DNA of 60,578 nt, taken from the NCBI GenBank assembly GCA_030432875.1, contig JAUILP010000015.1, forward strand, positions 1 through 60,578. The letters run 5' to 3'. Each line of letters opens with the position of its first letter. Position 1 is the stretch's first letter. Shown piece by piece: positions 34,330 to 42,596 of the stretch. This DNA is from Oligoflexia bacterium. GTDB taxonomy: Bacteria; Bdellovibrionota_B; Oligoflexia; Oligoflexales; JAGOVF01. The notes under the pieces are model-generated. The model saw only the letters and a list, made by a program, of their open reading frames with translations. It did no database searches and had not been told where the DNA came from. The translations under genes and the position numbers were made by a program.

Positions 34330-34640
34330 CGAAGAATGACGTCAAATTTGGGCTTAAATATGCTACGATCCATAAATTGCTGGATCTATTTTCACGGTAC
34401 GGCCAAATTGAAAAAGTCATACTTTATGGATCTCGAGCCAAAGGCAATTTTACGCGAGGTTCAGATATTGATTTAGCCCTTAGGGCACCCAATTTAACTG
34501 TTTCTGAGTTATTTAAAATAAAAACGGAAATTGACGATCTCCTACTCCCCTACAAGGTCGATCTATGCCTTTACCACACCCTAGACAGTCTACATTTGCG
34601 CGAGCACATCGATACCATCGGTACTGAGTTTAAAATTTAG
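34326..34640 (+). CDS. Minimal nucleotidyltransferase (MNT) antitoxin
   Basis: A 104-residue minimal nucleotidyltransferase of the DNA polymerase beta superfamily. The active site shows GSRAKG (35-40) and GSDIDL (45-50) with metal ligands Asp47 and Asp49; a third acidic residue is likely Asp79 in KVDLCL. Translation starts at GTG within the stop of the HEPN gene (GTGA overlap), so the two are translationally coupled. No ATG exists in frame nearby. Its likely job is to AMPylate and neutralise the HEPN partner. A terminator follows about 45 bp downstream. Confidence 0.88.
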   Translation: MTKNDVKFGLKYATIHKLLDLFSRYGQIEKVILYGSRAKGNFTRGSDIDLALRAPNLTVSELFKIKTEIDDLLLPYKVDLCLYHTLDSLHLREHIDTIGTEFKI

Positions 34641-34683
34641 GGCATTTATCTTTTAAGAAAACTTATTATTTTTAAGTCATATT

Positions 34684-34714
34684 AAACTCTTAAAAAAAAA
34701 GAGTTTTATTTTTT
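34684..34714 (+). terminator. Terminator of the HEPN/MNT operon
   Basis: AAACTCTT (34684-34691) and AAGAGTTT (34699-34706) form an 8-bp stem around an A-only loop, followed by TATTTTTT. The stem is AT-rich, so it is only moderately stable. Confidence 0.65.
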
Positions 34715-34885
34715 GCGTGAGCAGGCTAAAAAATAGTTAACTTTCGCTACGTTTGAAGCAATTTAAAAAAAAAATATCAACCATGTGCAAGTCGATTTGA
34801 TCATGCCTTGCATGGACTCAGGACTAAATTGATCAGTTATAAAAATTATTGCAGGAATTTTTAAGTACAAAAAAACAGGAACACT

Positions 34886-36922
34886 ATGCAAAAAACTCAG
34901 TTGCCCTCAATTGTGACCCGTAACTATATTTATCTTGCTCTAATGCTGAGCGCTATTTTTTCTCAACCAGCACATTCTACCCCCCTTAAGGCGATTATTT
35001 CTGGTAGAGAATTAGTTTTTTCTAGCGGTTTCTATGACAAGAACAAAAACTTAGTTGATTTATCTGAGTATGAGCTAAGTTTACATCAAAAAAATAAAGA
35101 CAAAGAATTTCTTGCGTACTCTTCAACGCAAAAACCATCCATTTCAGTCAATATCTCTCATAGTGAACATAGCGCCGAGGTCCGAGTCTGTTATCAAAAT
35201 CTTCCCGGTTCAAACCTCTCTGCCCTAGTTCCCATTATTCTTAAACAGAACTTAAGTCTTCAGTCCTCCCCTCTTTATACTAATGGCTACATGCCCTGGA
35301 CTTTTAGTGGCTGGATAAAGGGCAAAAACCTAAGTCAGCAAAAAAGCGCACTCGATCTTTTTCAGTGGGGAAACAATCATAATTTCACCAATCTAAGTCA
35401 TGCCTTAAGCTGGTGGTTTAATGTTATACCTTTTCAAAATGAGCGACTGCTGATTGGGGCGACCTCTGCAATACGTTATAAAACAGCGATCACCAGAACC
35501 CGCCAAAACAATGATCTGGTTACTGAGGTGGTACATAACCTCATCGGTGAGCCAGAGTCACAATCAGGTTACCTGTGCTCCGAATCGATAGCACTCATTC
35601 CAATTAAAGATGTGTACGATCTGGATCTCTACGGCAAATTACTTAAGCCGATTCATAATAGTACCCCAAAAGAAATGTCAGGCTGGAATTCATGGTACCA
35701 GTTTTATAATGATGTACAGGAAGACGACATTACCCAGCACTTAGAATCCCAGTCTCTGTACAATCTAAATACCAAAGATTTTAATGTCGTCTACCTCGAC
35801 GACGGCTGGCAAAGCAAATGGGGTGACTGGCACGAAAATGAAAAATTCCCTAATGGCCTTGGGTTTATAGCCCAAAAAATTGTGGCAAATGGCCAAAAGC
35901 CGGGTATTTGGTTAGCTCCGGCACTGGCAGAAAAAGAAAGCCAACTCTTTAAGCACCGTCAGGATTACTTCCTAAAGAACCCCAAAAACAAGCCGGTTTC
36001 CTACAATGATGCCCACCTATTGCCACTATATAAGTCCAAATTTTTTGTCTTAGATACGTCGCACCCAGAAGTCAAAAACATCTTACGCCAAACCATGATA
36101 AAACTTTATCATGATGGTTTTAGAGTTTTTAAGCTCGACTTCCTCTTTGCCTTAGGATACGAGGGCAAACGATACGAAAACATCACGAGCATGGAAAATT
36201 ATCATGCCACTATGAAGTGGCTCATTGCTTCAGTCCCTAGCGATGCGAAGTTTCTGCTGTGCGGAGGACTTCTCATCCCGAGCATGAAATATGGAAGCTC
36301 TTACCGTATTGGACCGGATGTTCTGCATAAAAAAACACCAAAAACCTGGCCATTTATCGCGACAGCAGCACGCAATGGCGGCAATTTATTTTTTTTAGGC
36401 AATAATGGTTTTAACTCAGATCTCGATCCCTTACTTCTTGATAGCCGCTGGAGTGATGATCAAGCTTTTACTAATACTTTATACCACTATTTATCTGGTG
36501 GCCCTCTTGTACTCAGCGAGAGCTTGGATAATGTACCTAATCATAGGTTTTCCGCTTTACTTGATGACAAGACACTAACCTATATAAAGGAAATGAAAGG
36601 GAGCCTCTATGCCCTTGATCATTTTGCTGCTGTTCATAAAAGCGCTATCAGCCCCATGATAGCCCCTGTGTTAGATTTTTTTGACTACTCCGGTAAAAAT
36701 CCTGAGATTCTTTTAAAAATATCGCCATCTTCTGCCGTTTTAGGCTTTTTTAATTGGCATAATAAAGTAAAAACAATCGACTTCGATTTGCAAACCATAA
36801 AGGATTATGACCAGAGCTGGGCTATCCAAGAAATGAGTGATAACAGAATAAACTATAACGGAGATCAATTGCAGTTTCAGCTCTCTCCCTATCAAAGTGT
36901 CTACCTAATTTTTAGTAGATAG
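34886..36922 (+). CDS. Secreted GH36-like alpha-galactosidase (melibiase superfamily)
   Basis: A 678-residue exported glycoside hydrolase with a signal peptide ending near residue 31 (SQPAHS). The N-terminal 260 residues should be a beta-sandwich. The catalytic TIM barrel shows GWNSWYQF (266-273), LDDGWQ (304-309), GIWLAP (340-345), DTSHP (390-394) and VFKLDF (414-419). Asp418 is the expected nucleophile, and Asp478 in RIGPD is the likely acid/base. This order fits clan GH-D (GH27/GH36/GH31-related) enzymes that cleave terminal alpha-galactosides; the exact sugar is not certain. AGGAA precedes the ATG. It is monocistronic, and no sugar transporter is nearby, suggesting a scavenging or surface role. 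Confidence 0.85.
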   Translation: MQKTQLPSIVTRNYIYLALMLSAIFSQPAHSTPLKAIISGRELVFSSGFYDKNKNLVDLSEYELSLHQKNKDKEFLAYSSTQKPSISVNISHSEHSAEVRVCYQNLPGSNLSALVPIILKQNLSLQSSPLYTNGYMPWTFSGWIKGKNLSQQKSALDLFQWGNNHNFTNLSHALSWWFNVIPFQNERLLIGATSAIRYKTAITRTRQNNDLVTEVVHNLIGEPESQSGYLCSESIALIPIKDVYDLDLYGKLLKPIHNSTPKEMSGWNSWYQFYNDVQEDDITQHLESQSLYNLNTKDFNVVYLDDGWQSKWGDWHENEKFPNGLGFIAQKIVANGQKPGIWLAPALAEKESQLFKHRQDYFLKNPKNKPVSYNDAHLLPLYKSKFFVLDTSHPEVKNILRQTMIKLYHDGFRVFKLDFLFALGYEGKRYENITSMENYHATMKWLIASVPSDAKFLLCGGLLIPSMKYGSSYRIGPDVLHKKTPKTWPFIATAARNGGNLFFLGNNGFNSDLDPLLLDSRWSDDQAFTNTLYHYLSGGPLVLSESLDNVPNHRFSALLDDKTLTYIKEMKGSLYALDHFAAVHKSAISPMIAPVLDFFDYSGKNPEILLKISPSSAVLGFFNWHNKVKTIDFDLQTIKDYDQSWAIQEMSDNRINYNGDQLQFQLSPYQSVYLIFSR

Positions 36923-37063
36923 AGTCTGTAAATATTTTATTGGGTTTGAGGCTAGGAGTCCTTGAGTCTCTTGCCTTATTCCAAAAAACTTGGAAGCCAA
37001 AGCAAGAGTAGTGACCAGGTTTAAAAGGCCCACATAAAAAACTCATTAAATTTATAAAAGCCA

Positions 37064-37423
37064 CTACTCTGCTTTTGATAAAGTTTTTATTGCTGGCAGT
37101 TCGTTCACGCCAAAATACTCACTAAATGTATTCCCCTTGTCATAAATACAGGGGACTTTTTCCATGTTCAGAAATTTCAGGACATCTTCGGCCTTATCCT
37201 TGCGATCATAGCTTGCAATAAAATAGGTGTTTTTTGCGGATTTTAGAGCTTCTAAATGGTCTTTACAGCTTAAACACCAGGAGGCAAAAAAGACGAGCTG
37301 GATGGGCGTTTCTTTTTGAGCCTTAAGTGCAGCTAGGGTCATTTCCTGGCATTCACCTATTGCCTGTGACGCCATGGCAAGGGCTAAAAAGAATACTCCC
37401 ATGTTAAATTTCACTGTATTCAC
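37064..37423 (-). CDS. Periplasmic thioredoxin-like protein, last gene of metal-related operon
   Basis: About 119 residues. I start it at the GTG at 37423, which has an excellent GGAGG ribosome-binding site 8 nt upstream; a GTG 9 nt earlier overlaps that site. A signal peptide (to about residue 23, ending QAIG) is followed by a thioredoxin fold with FASWCLSC as the redox motif and KVPCIYD as the likely cis-Pro region. The C-terminal part is shorter than in classical thioredoxins. It ends the operon behind the CPCGCG outer-membrane-like gene (about 18 bp gap from this start). A role in reducing Cys metal sites, as TlpA or ScoI relatives do, is inferred. Confidence 0.75.
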   Translation of the reverse strand: MNTVKFNMGVFFLALAMASQAIGECQEMTLAALKAQKETPIQLVFFASWCLSCKDHLEALKSAKNTYFIASYDRKDKAEDVLKFLNMEKVPCIYDKGNTFSEYFGVNELPAIKTLSKAE

Positions 37424-37441
37424 AAATATCACCTCCCCAAT

Positions 37442-38341
37442 TTAAAAAGCGCGTAAATAGGATAGCGTATAGCTATCAGCACGGGTTGTATTTTTGTTGC
37501 TAAAAAGTGCCGCGGTGCGCTTGTAGCTTACTCCTAAGGTCTGACGCATAGCAACAGCATAGGTCCAGGTGCTTGTAACGGAGTGTACTACTTTGTCCGA
37601 ATCCTTTAGCTCTGCGTTACCCAAGCGAATATTCCTTCGGGTTTCCCTTTCAATTCCCGCAAGAATCTGCCATTTCCCGGGATAGTTATACCCTCCTGTG
37701 ATGGCGGTCTTCTGTCCTAATCCCGGAGTCAAAATCACCTGTTTGTCAGCGAGGTCAATCTTTTTCTTGAGAGGGACGATCAATGTTTGGGTGAGGCCAG
37801 CCTTAACGCTGGACATACCGTACCAAAAATCAATTCCTGGGACAACTTCATGAAAACCATTTCCGTGAACATCCATTTGCCAGTCTTCCTGACTATCATA
37901 AATAGAGCGCGAAAAAGAATGCTTATAGCTAGTAAAAGCTTGAACCTGAGGGAGCCACTCTTTATCAAAGCTTTGCGCAATAAGCATATAGCGGAAACTC
38001 AAACTGGGGTCACTGAGGGCATAGTGGGATTCGGTGCCCCTACGTATATTCTGTTCTAGGGGCAGTGTTATCGTGGTAGAAAGATCTTCGCTAAGTGCCT
38101 TGGCAAAAGCGAACGTTAGGGTGTTTTTTGCAGTTGGTCCCCCTTCATCTCCTAAGACACCTTCATAGGTAACCGCTTTAAAGTTAGTATCCTGAGTAAG
38201 GGCAGAATAGATACGCCAGGTTTCCCCAGGGTTAAGCACCTGCGGATTAGCGGCACCGCAACCACAGGGACATCCCCAGGCGTTTAAAGAACCAAACAAA
38301 AGGATGATTAAGAATAAGGGTGTCATAGTCATAGGATTCAT
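37442..38341 (-). CDS. Outer-membrane-like beta protein with N-terminal CPCGCG motif
   Basis: I start this gene at ATG 38341, which has GGAGG 8 nt upstream; an earlier in-frame TTG at 38380 lacks one. The product is 299 residues: a signal peptide (to LNAWG), then at once CPCGCG, a dense Cys cluster that looks metal-binding. The rest alternates polar and hydrophobic residues in many beta strands and ends in an aromatic residue (SYLRAF), as outer-membrane barrels do. I do not recognise a named family, though it resembles 'transporter' type putative outer-membrane proteins. The upstream YtkA-like lipoprotein gene ends 16 bp before it, so they share an operon. Confidence 0.7.
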   Translation of the reverse strand: MNPMTMTPLFLIILLFGSLNAWGCPCGCGAANPQVLNPGETWRIYSALTQDTNFKAVTYEGVLGDEGGPTAKNTLTFAFAKALSEDLSTTITLPLEQNIRRGTESHYALSDPSLSFRYMLIAQSFDKEWLPQVQAFTSYKHSFSRSIYDSQEDWQMDVHGNGFHEVVPGIDFWYGMSSVKAGLTQTLIVPLKKKIDLADKQVILTPGLGQKTAITGGYNYPGKWQILAGIERETRRNIRLGNAELKDSDKVVHSVTSTWTYAVAMRQTLGVSYKRTAALFSNKNTTRADSYTLSYLRAF

Positions 38342-38357
38342 CAGGGAGACCTCCAGC

Positions 38358-38996
38358 CTAAATTTTAAAAGGTATAGCAATACTATCGGATTTTCCGTCT
38401 ACTTCCGCATTGATGAGAAGTTCCCAGGGACCTGCCATTATAGGATAAAAGTTTTTGGCAAGAAAAATATTCCCATGTTCAAAGTCACGGCGCACCTCCA
38501 TCTTAGTTTCCCCTCCGGGATGGCCATGTACGGTCATCCAAGGTCTAAACAGGGTGAGGTTGACCTGAGCGGGAAGAGTCCTTAAAGCAGTGCCAAAGAT
38601 GAGTGATACCTCATTGTGGTAACCCACTTCTGGTCCAGCCAGCCAAATGACATTTAACCAAAATACCCCATTTTGAGAACGGTAAGAGCCTTCCTCGGCA
38701 AATAGGGGAGAAGCAGGTGCCATAGTTTCTTCTTGGTTGCCCGCATTTGCCTTTTCATCATCAGAACCACTTATCGGTGTCCGTAAATTAGCGTTTTCTT
38801 CAGATGCCTGATTCTCTATCTCTGAGGTTTCAAGATTTTCAGACTCTTCAAGGGGGATAGTCTTCTCATCCTGAAGTGCCGCATGGTCTACTTCTGGCGT
38901 TGGAGAAGCTCCAGATATTGGTTTATTTGATTTTTCACCGCAGCCCCCTAAAAATACCACACTGAGTAGTGTAAAAATAAGATTATATTTCCACAT
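38358..38996 (-). CDS. YtkA/FixH-like lipoprotein
   Basis: I start it at ATG 38996, which overlaps the end of the upstream gene by 14 nt and opens a lipoprotein signal peptide (LGGC, Cys19). An upstream TTG-like start is less likely. The product is 212 residues: an acidic Glu/Ser/Pro linker (about 20-105), then one beta-sandwich domain with WMTVHGHPGG, like the M-x-x-HGH motif of YtkA/FixH-type proteins. The last strand ends DSIAIPFKI. Family members are often found next to copper or cytochrome oxidase assembly genes. The role is probably metal binding or transfer in the periplasm, by inference from context. Confidence 0.7.
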   Translation of the reverse strand: MWKYNLIFTLLSVVFLGGCGEKSNKPISGASPTPEVDHAALQDEKTIPLEESENLETSEIENQASEENANLRTPISGSDDEKANAGNQEETMAPASPLFAEEGSYRSQNGVFWLNVIWLAGPEVGYHNEVSLIFGTALRTLPAQVNLTLFRPWMTVHGHPGGETKMEVRRDFEHGNIFLAKNFYPIMAGPWELLINAEVDGKSDSIAIPFKI

Positions 38997-39750
38997 TAAA
39001 CACCCCACTATCGCCGCTAGTAAAAGTCACTCTGATTTCCCAGCTGCCACCCATAATAAATTCAATATCGTCAATTTCTGTACAATAAGAGTCAATAGGT
39101 GACAAAGTGGTGGGAACACTACCATGACCATGCGCGGGCATCCATAGCTGTGCGTCTATTAATTGCGCTACCTGGTCGGTGCAAAGTTTGGCTTGATGAA
39201 CATTCTTGCTAGGCGTGTCAGAAAATACCAGCTGCATCCTCATGCCCATCTTCGTTTTGGCTTTGAAGGTCTTAGTGTCAGCAGGAATCACTAGGGCGAT
39301 GGCTATTTTGTCGCCGTCAAAAAACGAAATATTGATGTCCCACTGCCCTGGCATGAGGAAGATAAGGTTGCTGATGATAATACACTCACTTTGGTTTTCC
39401 ATTTCGCTGCTTTCTATAGGAGCACTACCATGACCATGATCAGGCATCCAAAGCTTTATTTCTGTTATTAGCGCGACATCATTGGAGCAAAGAATGGCCT
39501 GACTTGTTGTCAATTTCGGGACTTCAGGGAAACTAATTGTAACTTGTTTTCCTAGGGACGAATTGCCGGAAAATATCATAGTCTGGACGACTTGATTACC
39601 CACCGGCGCACTCATATTGCCCATATGTTTACCAGACATTTCGGGCGAGTTTCCGGGAACTGGCTCTGACAGGTCAGAATTCTGTGCCCATATGGACGAA
39701 GAATAATGTACCAAATAAAATAAAATAAAATTTAAAGTCAATATTTTCAT
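38983..39750 (-). CDS. Exported protein with two tandem YtkA-like MP-x-HGHG domains
   Basis: A 255-residue protein with a signal peptide (to about residue 22, SIWAQ) and two tandem homologous domains. Domain 1 (about 60-150) has LWMPDHGHGSAP and domain 2 (about 160-255) has LWMPAHGHGSVP. Each also has a Cys pair (ILCSND.../SECI and KLCTDQ.../YCTE). The duplicated Met-Pro-x-His-Gly-His-Gly is a plausible Cu(I)/Cu(II) ligand set and matches the motif of the downstream lipoprotein. First gene of a four-gene minus-strand run with a GGAG ribosome-binding site. I do not know a characterised protein with this exact duplication. Confidence 0.75.
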   Translation of the reverse strand: MKILTLNFILFYLVHYSSSIWAQNSDLSEPVPGNSPEMSGKHMGNMSAPVGNQVVQTMIFSGNSSLGKQVTISFPEVPKLTTSQAILCSNDVALITEIKLWMPDHGHGSAPIESSEMENQSECIIISNLIFLMPGQWDINISFFDGDKIAIALVIPADTKTFKAKTKMGMRMQLVFSDTPSKNVHQAKLCTDQVAQLIDAQLWMPAHGHGSVPTTLSPIDSYCTEIDDIEFIMGGSWEIRVTFTSGDSGVFNVEI

Positions 39751-39787
39751 AAGGACACTCCTTTAGATATAAAGATAAAGCAGCACT

Positions 39788-39805
39788 CCTGCTGATTGCA
39801 GCAGG
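39788..39805. repeat. Hairpin in the leader of the YtkA-like operon
   Basis: CCTGCTG (39788-39794) and CAGCAGG (39799-39805) form a perfect 7-bp stem with a 4-nt loop, 38 bp upstream of the first ATG of the operon. There is no T tract. It could be a 5'-UTR structure or an operator. Confidence 0.45.
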
Positions 39806-39994
39806 GCGTCATTCAAACTGTATTAAGACTGACTCTTAAACTGAGTTCAGAGCAAAAATTACTGAGCACTGAAAAAATATAAGCCTAACATTGAGCATGC
39901 AGACAGTCGCTTCGACAGCACTAAGCATACGTGCTGAAACAAACTCAGACATTTATTCAGTAGCTCACGAATCTTTCAGTTTTTCTAAACAAGA

Positions 39995-40768
39995 TTATAT
40001 ATGGGTTATTGCGAAATGCCTTGGTGGAGGGGTATCTGGACTTTTGTTTGGGACCGATAAATAAATACTCTTTAAGGGAAAAATAACAAACGCTAATTGG
40101 TCAATTTTTTCCCAAGTTAAAGCCTGGAAAAGTTGTATCGGTGAAGGAGTGCTTAATGTCTTTTTTCCGCAGGTACAGCTATAGATACCGGCGGCATTCA
40201 TTTTTTCACAGGCGCATTCATTATCATTACTCCTTTTTGCAAGTACCGAGATCTGTATCGTTTCGTCGGTGTCAGGACTTACAAAAGAAAACTTTTCACC
40301 AACTGATTCAAGAAGGATAGTGGTTTGTTCAAAATCATCCGAAGGAGTTAAGGGCGCTGAAAAGATCCTCCGAGGCACATTTTTTACTCCATGGTCCGAA
40401 TGCTCACTCTGATTTGCGACATCCTGATGGCTAATCATGGCCTCCTTTGAGGCGGGGGTCGGGGTTACGTTGGTGACATTTTGCTGATGACAGTGCGGGG
40501 TTTCCGAGGAATCAGCTTGGGCAGTCATAATGCTGTTCTCATCAGTTGCGCCAACCTTAGGGTCTTCAAAACGGCGGGGCCCAGGACCATCCCATTTTAA
40601 TTTGTTAACTTGTATACTATTTTTGTCCCTGCCATGCTGATGGGATTGCAAGATAGTATTTTGCTGACCATCGGCACAGCAGCATTTGACATCAAGACAT
40701 GCTTGGGCAAAAACTTGCTGGCTAAGGAAGGTGGTCCAGACTATGAATGATATTATTTTCTTTTGCAT
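39995..40768 (-). CDS. Exported Cys/His-rich protein of unknown function
   Basis: A 257-residue protein with a signal peptide (ends VFAQA) followed by CLDVKCCCADG, four Cys in nine residues. It then has a His-rich stretch (SHQHGRDK, CHQQN, SHQDVANQSEHSDHG), a second Cys group (NECACEKMNAAGIYSCTCG) and a Pro-rich tail with SPDTPPPRHF. This composition suggests binding of a soft metal in the periplasm. It lies 244 bp upstream of the YtkA-like operon on the same strand and is probably functionally linked. I recognise no family. The ATG is preceded by a weak ribosome-binding site. Confidence 0.6.
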   Translation of the reverse strand: MQKKIISFIVWTTFLSQQVFAQACLDVKCCCADGQQNTILQSHQHGRDKNSIQVNKLKWDGPGPRRFEDPKVGATDENSIMTAQADSSETPHCHQQNVTNVTPTPASKEAMISHQDVANQSEHSDHGVKNVPRRIFSAPLTPSDDFEQTTILLESVGEKFSFVSPDTDETIQISVLAKRSNDNECACEKMNAAGIYSCTCGKKTLSTPSPIQLFQALTWEKIDQLAFVIFPLKSIYLSVPNKSPDTPPPRHFAITHI

Positions 40769-41127
40769 AGCACTTTGTCGCTGATTAATTTAGAAAATAC
40801 TGCCCTAGTTTATCTAATTGGGACGGAAAGTCTAGTATAATTGGAGGTAAGATTTACGCCCTACCTACCTCCTAGATGGAGCAACCGCCACGGGAAAATA
40901 GTCTGATTTGTAGATTTATTTATACGTTTGTGCCACTATTAAAAGCGACAAAGAAAAGAAAGTAAGTCTTCAATACGACAGCAAATAATTTACTGAGACT
41001 ACTTTTTCAGGCAGCAAAGTGCTTTTTTCGGAACAAAATATGCTTTGATGAAGTTACCATTCGAGAATTTTTTTTCCTAGTTATTGCCGTCATTGTGATA
41101 GTTAGTAGGTTTTTATTGGAGATATTT
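40769..41127. other. Divergent intergenic region of the metal-related cluster
   Basis: It separates the minus-strand Cys/His-rich gene from the plus-strand HDHD gene. It holds a hairpin GGAGGTA (40843-40849)/TACCTCC (40866-40872) and a TATAAT box at 40836-40841 just ahead of it. No protein gene is visible apart from the leader ORF listed next. This is where a metal-sensing regulator would be expected to bind; no known box was recognised. Confidence 0.5.
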
Positions 41128-41184
41128 ATGATGTTATTGAAAAATAGTAATTCTAAAAATCTATTTAAAGGAGAAGAGTTATGA
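41128..41184 (+). CDS. 18-codon leader ORF coupled to the HDHD gene
   Basis: A short frame (peptide MMLLKNSNSKNLFKGEEL) with TTGGAG 7 nt before its ATG. Its stop TGA overlaps the ATG of the next gene as ATGA, and the next gene's ribosome-binding site (AAAGGAGAAGAG) lies inside it. This is the layout of translational coupling or a regulatory leader peptide. It has no Cys or His, so it is not an obvious metal-sensing peptide. A chance arrangement is possible. Confidence 0.4.
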   Translation: MMLLKNSNSKNLFKGEEL

Positions 41185-41639
41185 GATTAATTTTAATGTC
41201 GGCTGTCTTGATTTTTGGTTTTAATAGTGAAAGTTTCGCTACGGAAAGCGTTCATCATGATCATGATTCTAAAACCAAAGGGACCGAAATAAAGTTATCA
41301 AAACGTTTTCTTGCAGATGATTCATTGAAAAAGCGAATGAACTCTATATTAGAAGAGATGGAAAAATTAACTAAAATTGAGTCTGTCCCCGAAAAGAAAA
41401 AGCAAGTAGTCATAACTGGCAGTAGTGTTGAGACTATCGTGCAGGATATTTTTAAGAGCTGCAAATTAGCTCCAGATGCTGATGCGGCAATCCACCCCAT
41501 ACTTGCGCAAATCCTCAAAGGAGCTGCCATGTTAAAAAAAGGCGAGGGAAAAAATGGGCATAAAAAAATACACGAAGCACTATTAAGATACGAAGATAAT
41601 TTTGAGCATTCCGGCTGGAAACACAGCCGTTCTGAATGA
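41181..41639 (+). CDS. Small exported HDHD protein of unknown function
   Basis: A 152-residue protein with a signal peptide (cleavage after SESFA, residue 20). The mature N-terminus is His-rich (ESVHHDHDSK), a possible metal ligand. The rest is charged and mainly helical, with one Cys (KSCKLAPDADAAIHPIL) and a His-containing C-terminus (GHKKIHEALLRYEDNFEHSGWKH). AAAGGAGAAGAG gives strong translation. It sits between the metal-related operon and SCO1, which supports a metal-handling role, but no family was recognised. Confidence 0.65.
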   Translation: MRLILMSAVLIFGFNSESFATESVHHDHDSKTKGTEIKLSKRFLADDSLKKRMNSILEEMEKLTKIESVPEKKKQVVITGSSVETIVQDIFKSCKLAPDADAAIHPILAQILKGAAMLKKGEGKNGHKKIHEALLRYEDNFEHSGWKHSRSE

Positions 41640-41795
41640 TCTCTGAGAACTCCCCAAAGAGAGTTTATGGCGGCCTCTAACTTAATTTCAGATAACCCGT
41701 TACCTATGGTATGTGATATTTTTTGGAATATGGGTGTTTCCTATAAAAAATTCTCATCCCATTTAAAGGGAAATATACACATCCATCAAAATCTT

Positions 41796-42476
41796 TTACA
41801 AGAAGTCTTTCTGGTTGCTTTCTTTAATCATTCTATTTAGAGCACTCATTATCCAGTCTGAAGAAGGGTTATTGAGGGTGTAGTAAATTCTTCCTTTTTT
41901 ATCCAGCAAATAAATTAGTCCTGGGTGGCTGATTTCACCCGACTCCTCGTCGCGCTGCCGGGGATAATCAAAAGCATCGATGAGCTTATTCACTTCACTC
42001 ACATTACCAGATAAATAATACATATCTTCCTTAAATCCCCAATTTTCTGCAGCAGCCGCAAGAGTGCTTGGCGTATCACGCCAGGGATCTAAAGTAATCG
42101 CAATCAGTATGGGTTTTTCATTACTTTTAAGTGCGGCCTCCATCGATACCTTGACGACGAGGGGGCACATGGTTGTGCAATGGGCGAAAACAAAGGTTAA
42201 GATGATAGAGCGTCCTTGAAACTTCTCAAGACCCCACCGCTTGCCAAATTGATCGATTAATTGAAAATTTGGGGATATCTTATTGGTAACTGGGTAGTTT
42301 TTAGGAAAAGGGGACGACTCAGAGCTAACTTCTTCTGCAGCTGAAAACTGGGTGTTTTTTTTATATTTCATCAGAATACTGGTTCCCCAAGCAACACCTA
42401 TGATCAAAATAAGAGACAAAATTAGGATGCCACTTCGGCCAAAAGCGTAGCGCATAATATTTTTAAACATAAACAT
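41796..42476 (-). CDS. SCO1/SenC copper chaperone
   Basis: A 226-residue membrane-anchored thioredoxin-fold protein. There is one membrane segment (about 14-33); the copper-binding CTTMC (Cys100, Cys104) lies in FVFAHCTTMCPL and the third ligand is His184 in EISHPGLIYLLD, so all three copper ligands are present. ITLDPWRDTP is the conserved family segment. SCO proteins deliver copper to the CuA site of cytochrome c oxidase or act as copper-dependent redox regulators. No oxidase gene is in the window. Its position beside the HGHG/Cys cluster strengthens a copper theme. ATG at 42476; a second in-frame ATG lies two codons later. Confidence 0.93.
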   Translation of the reverse strand: MFMFKNIMRYAFGRSGILILSLILIIGVAWGTSILMKYKKNTQFSAAEEVSSESSPFPKNYPVTNKISPNFQLIDQFGKRWGLEKFQGRSIILTFVFAHCTTMCPLVVKVSMEAALKSNEKPILIAITLDPWRDTPSTLAAAAENWGFKEDMYYLSGNVSEVNKLIDAFDYPRQRDEESGEISHPGLIYLLDKKGRIYYTLNNPSSDWIMSALNRMIKESNQKDFL

Positions 42477-42548
42477 ACTATTTATTTTTCCATATTAGAA
42501 CGAAAATGCTTGAATCAAAAACACCTGTTTTAACAAAAGGAGATTACA

Positions 42549-42587
42549 ATGCCTAAGCAAAAAAATCATGATAATTTTAGATACTAG
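42549..42587 (+). CDS. 12-codon ORF behind a strong ribosome-binding site
   Basis: AAAAGGAG (42535-42542) precedes ATG by 6 nt, opening MPKQKNHDNFRY and a stop. Both neighbours are on the minus strand. It could be a micro-protein, a decayed gene start or chance. No further support. Confidence 0.2.
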   Translation: MPKQKNHDNFRY

Positions 42588-42596
42588 GTAGAAAAC

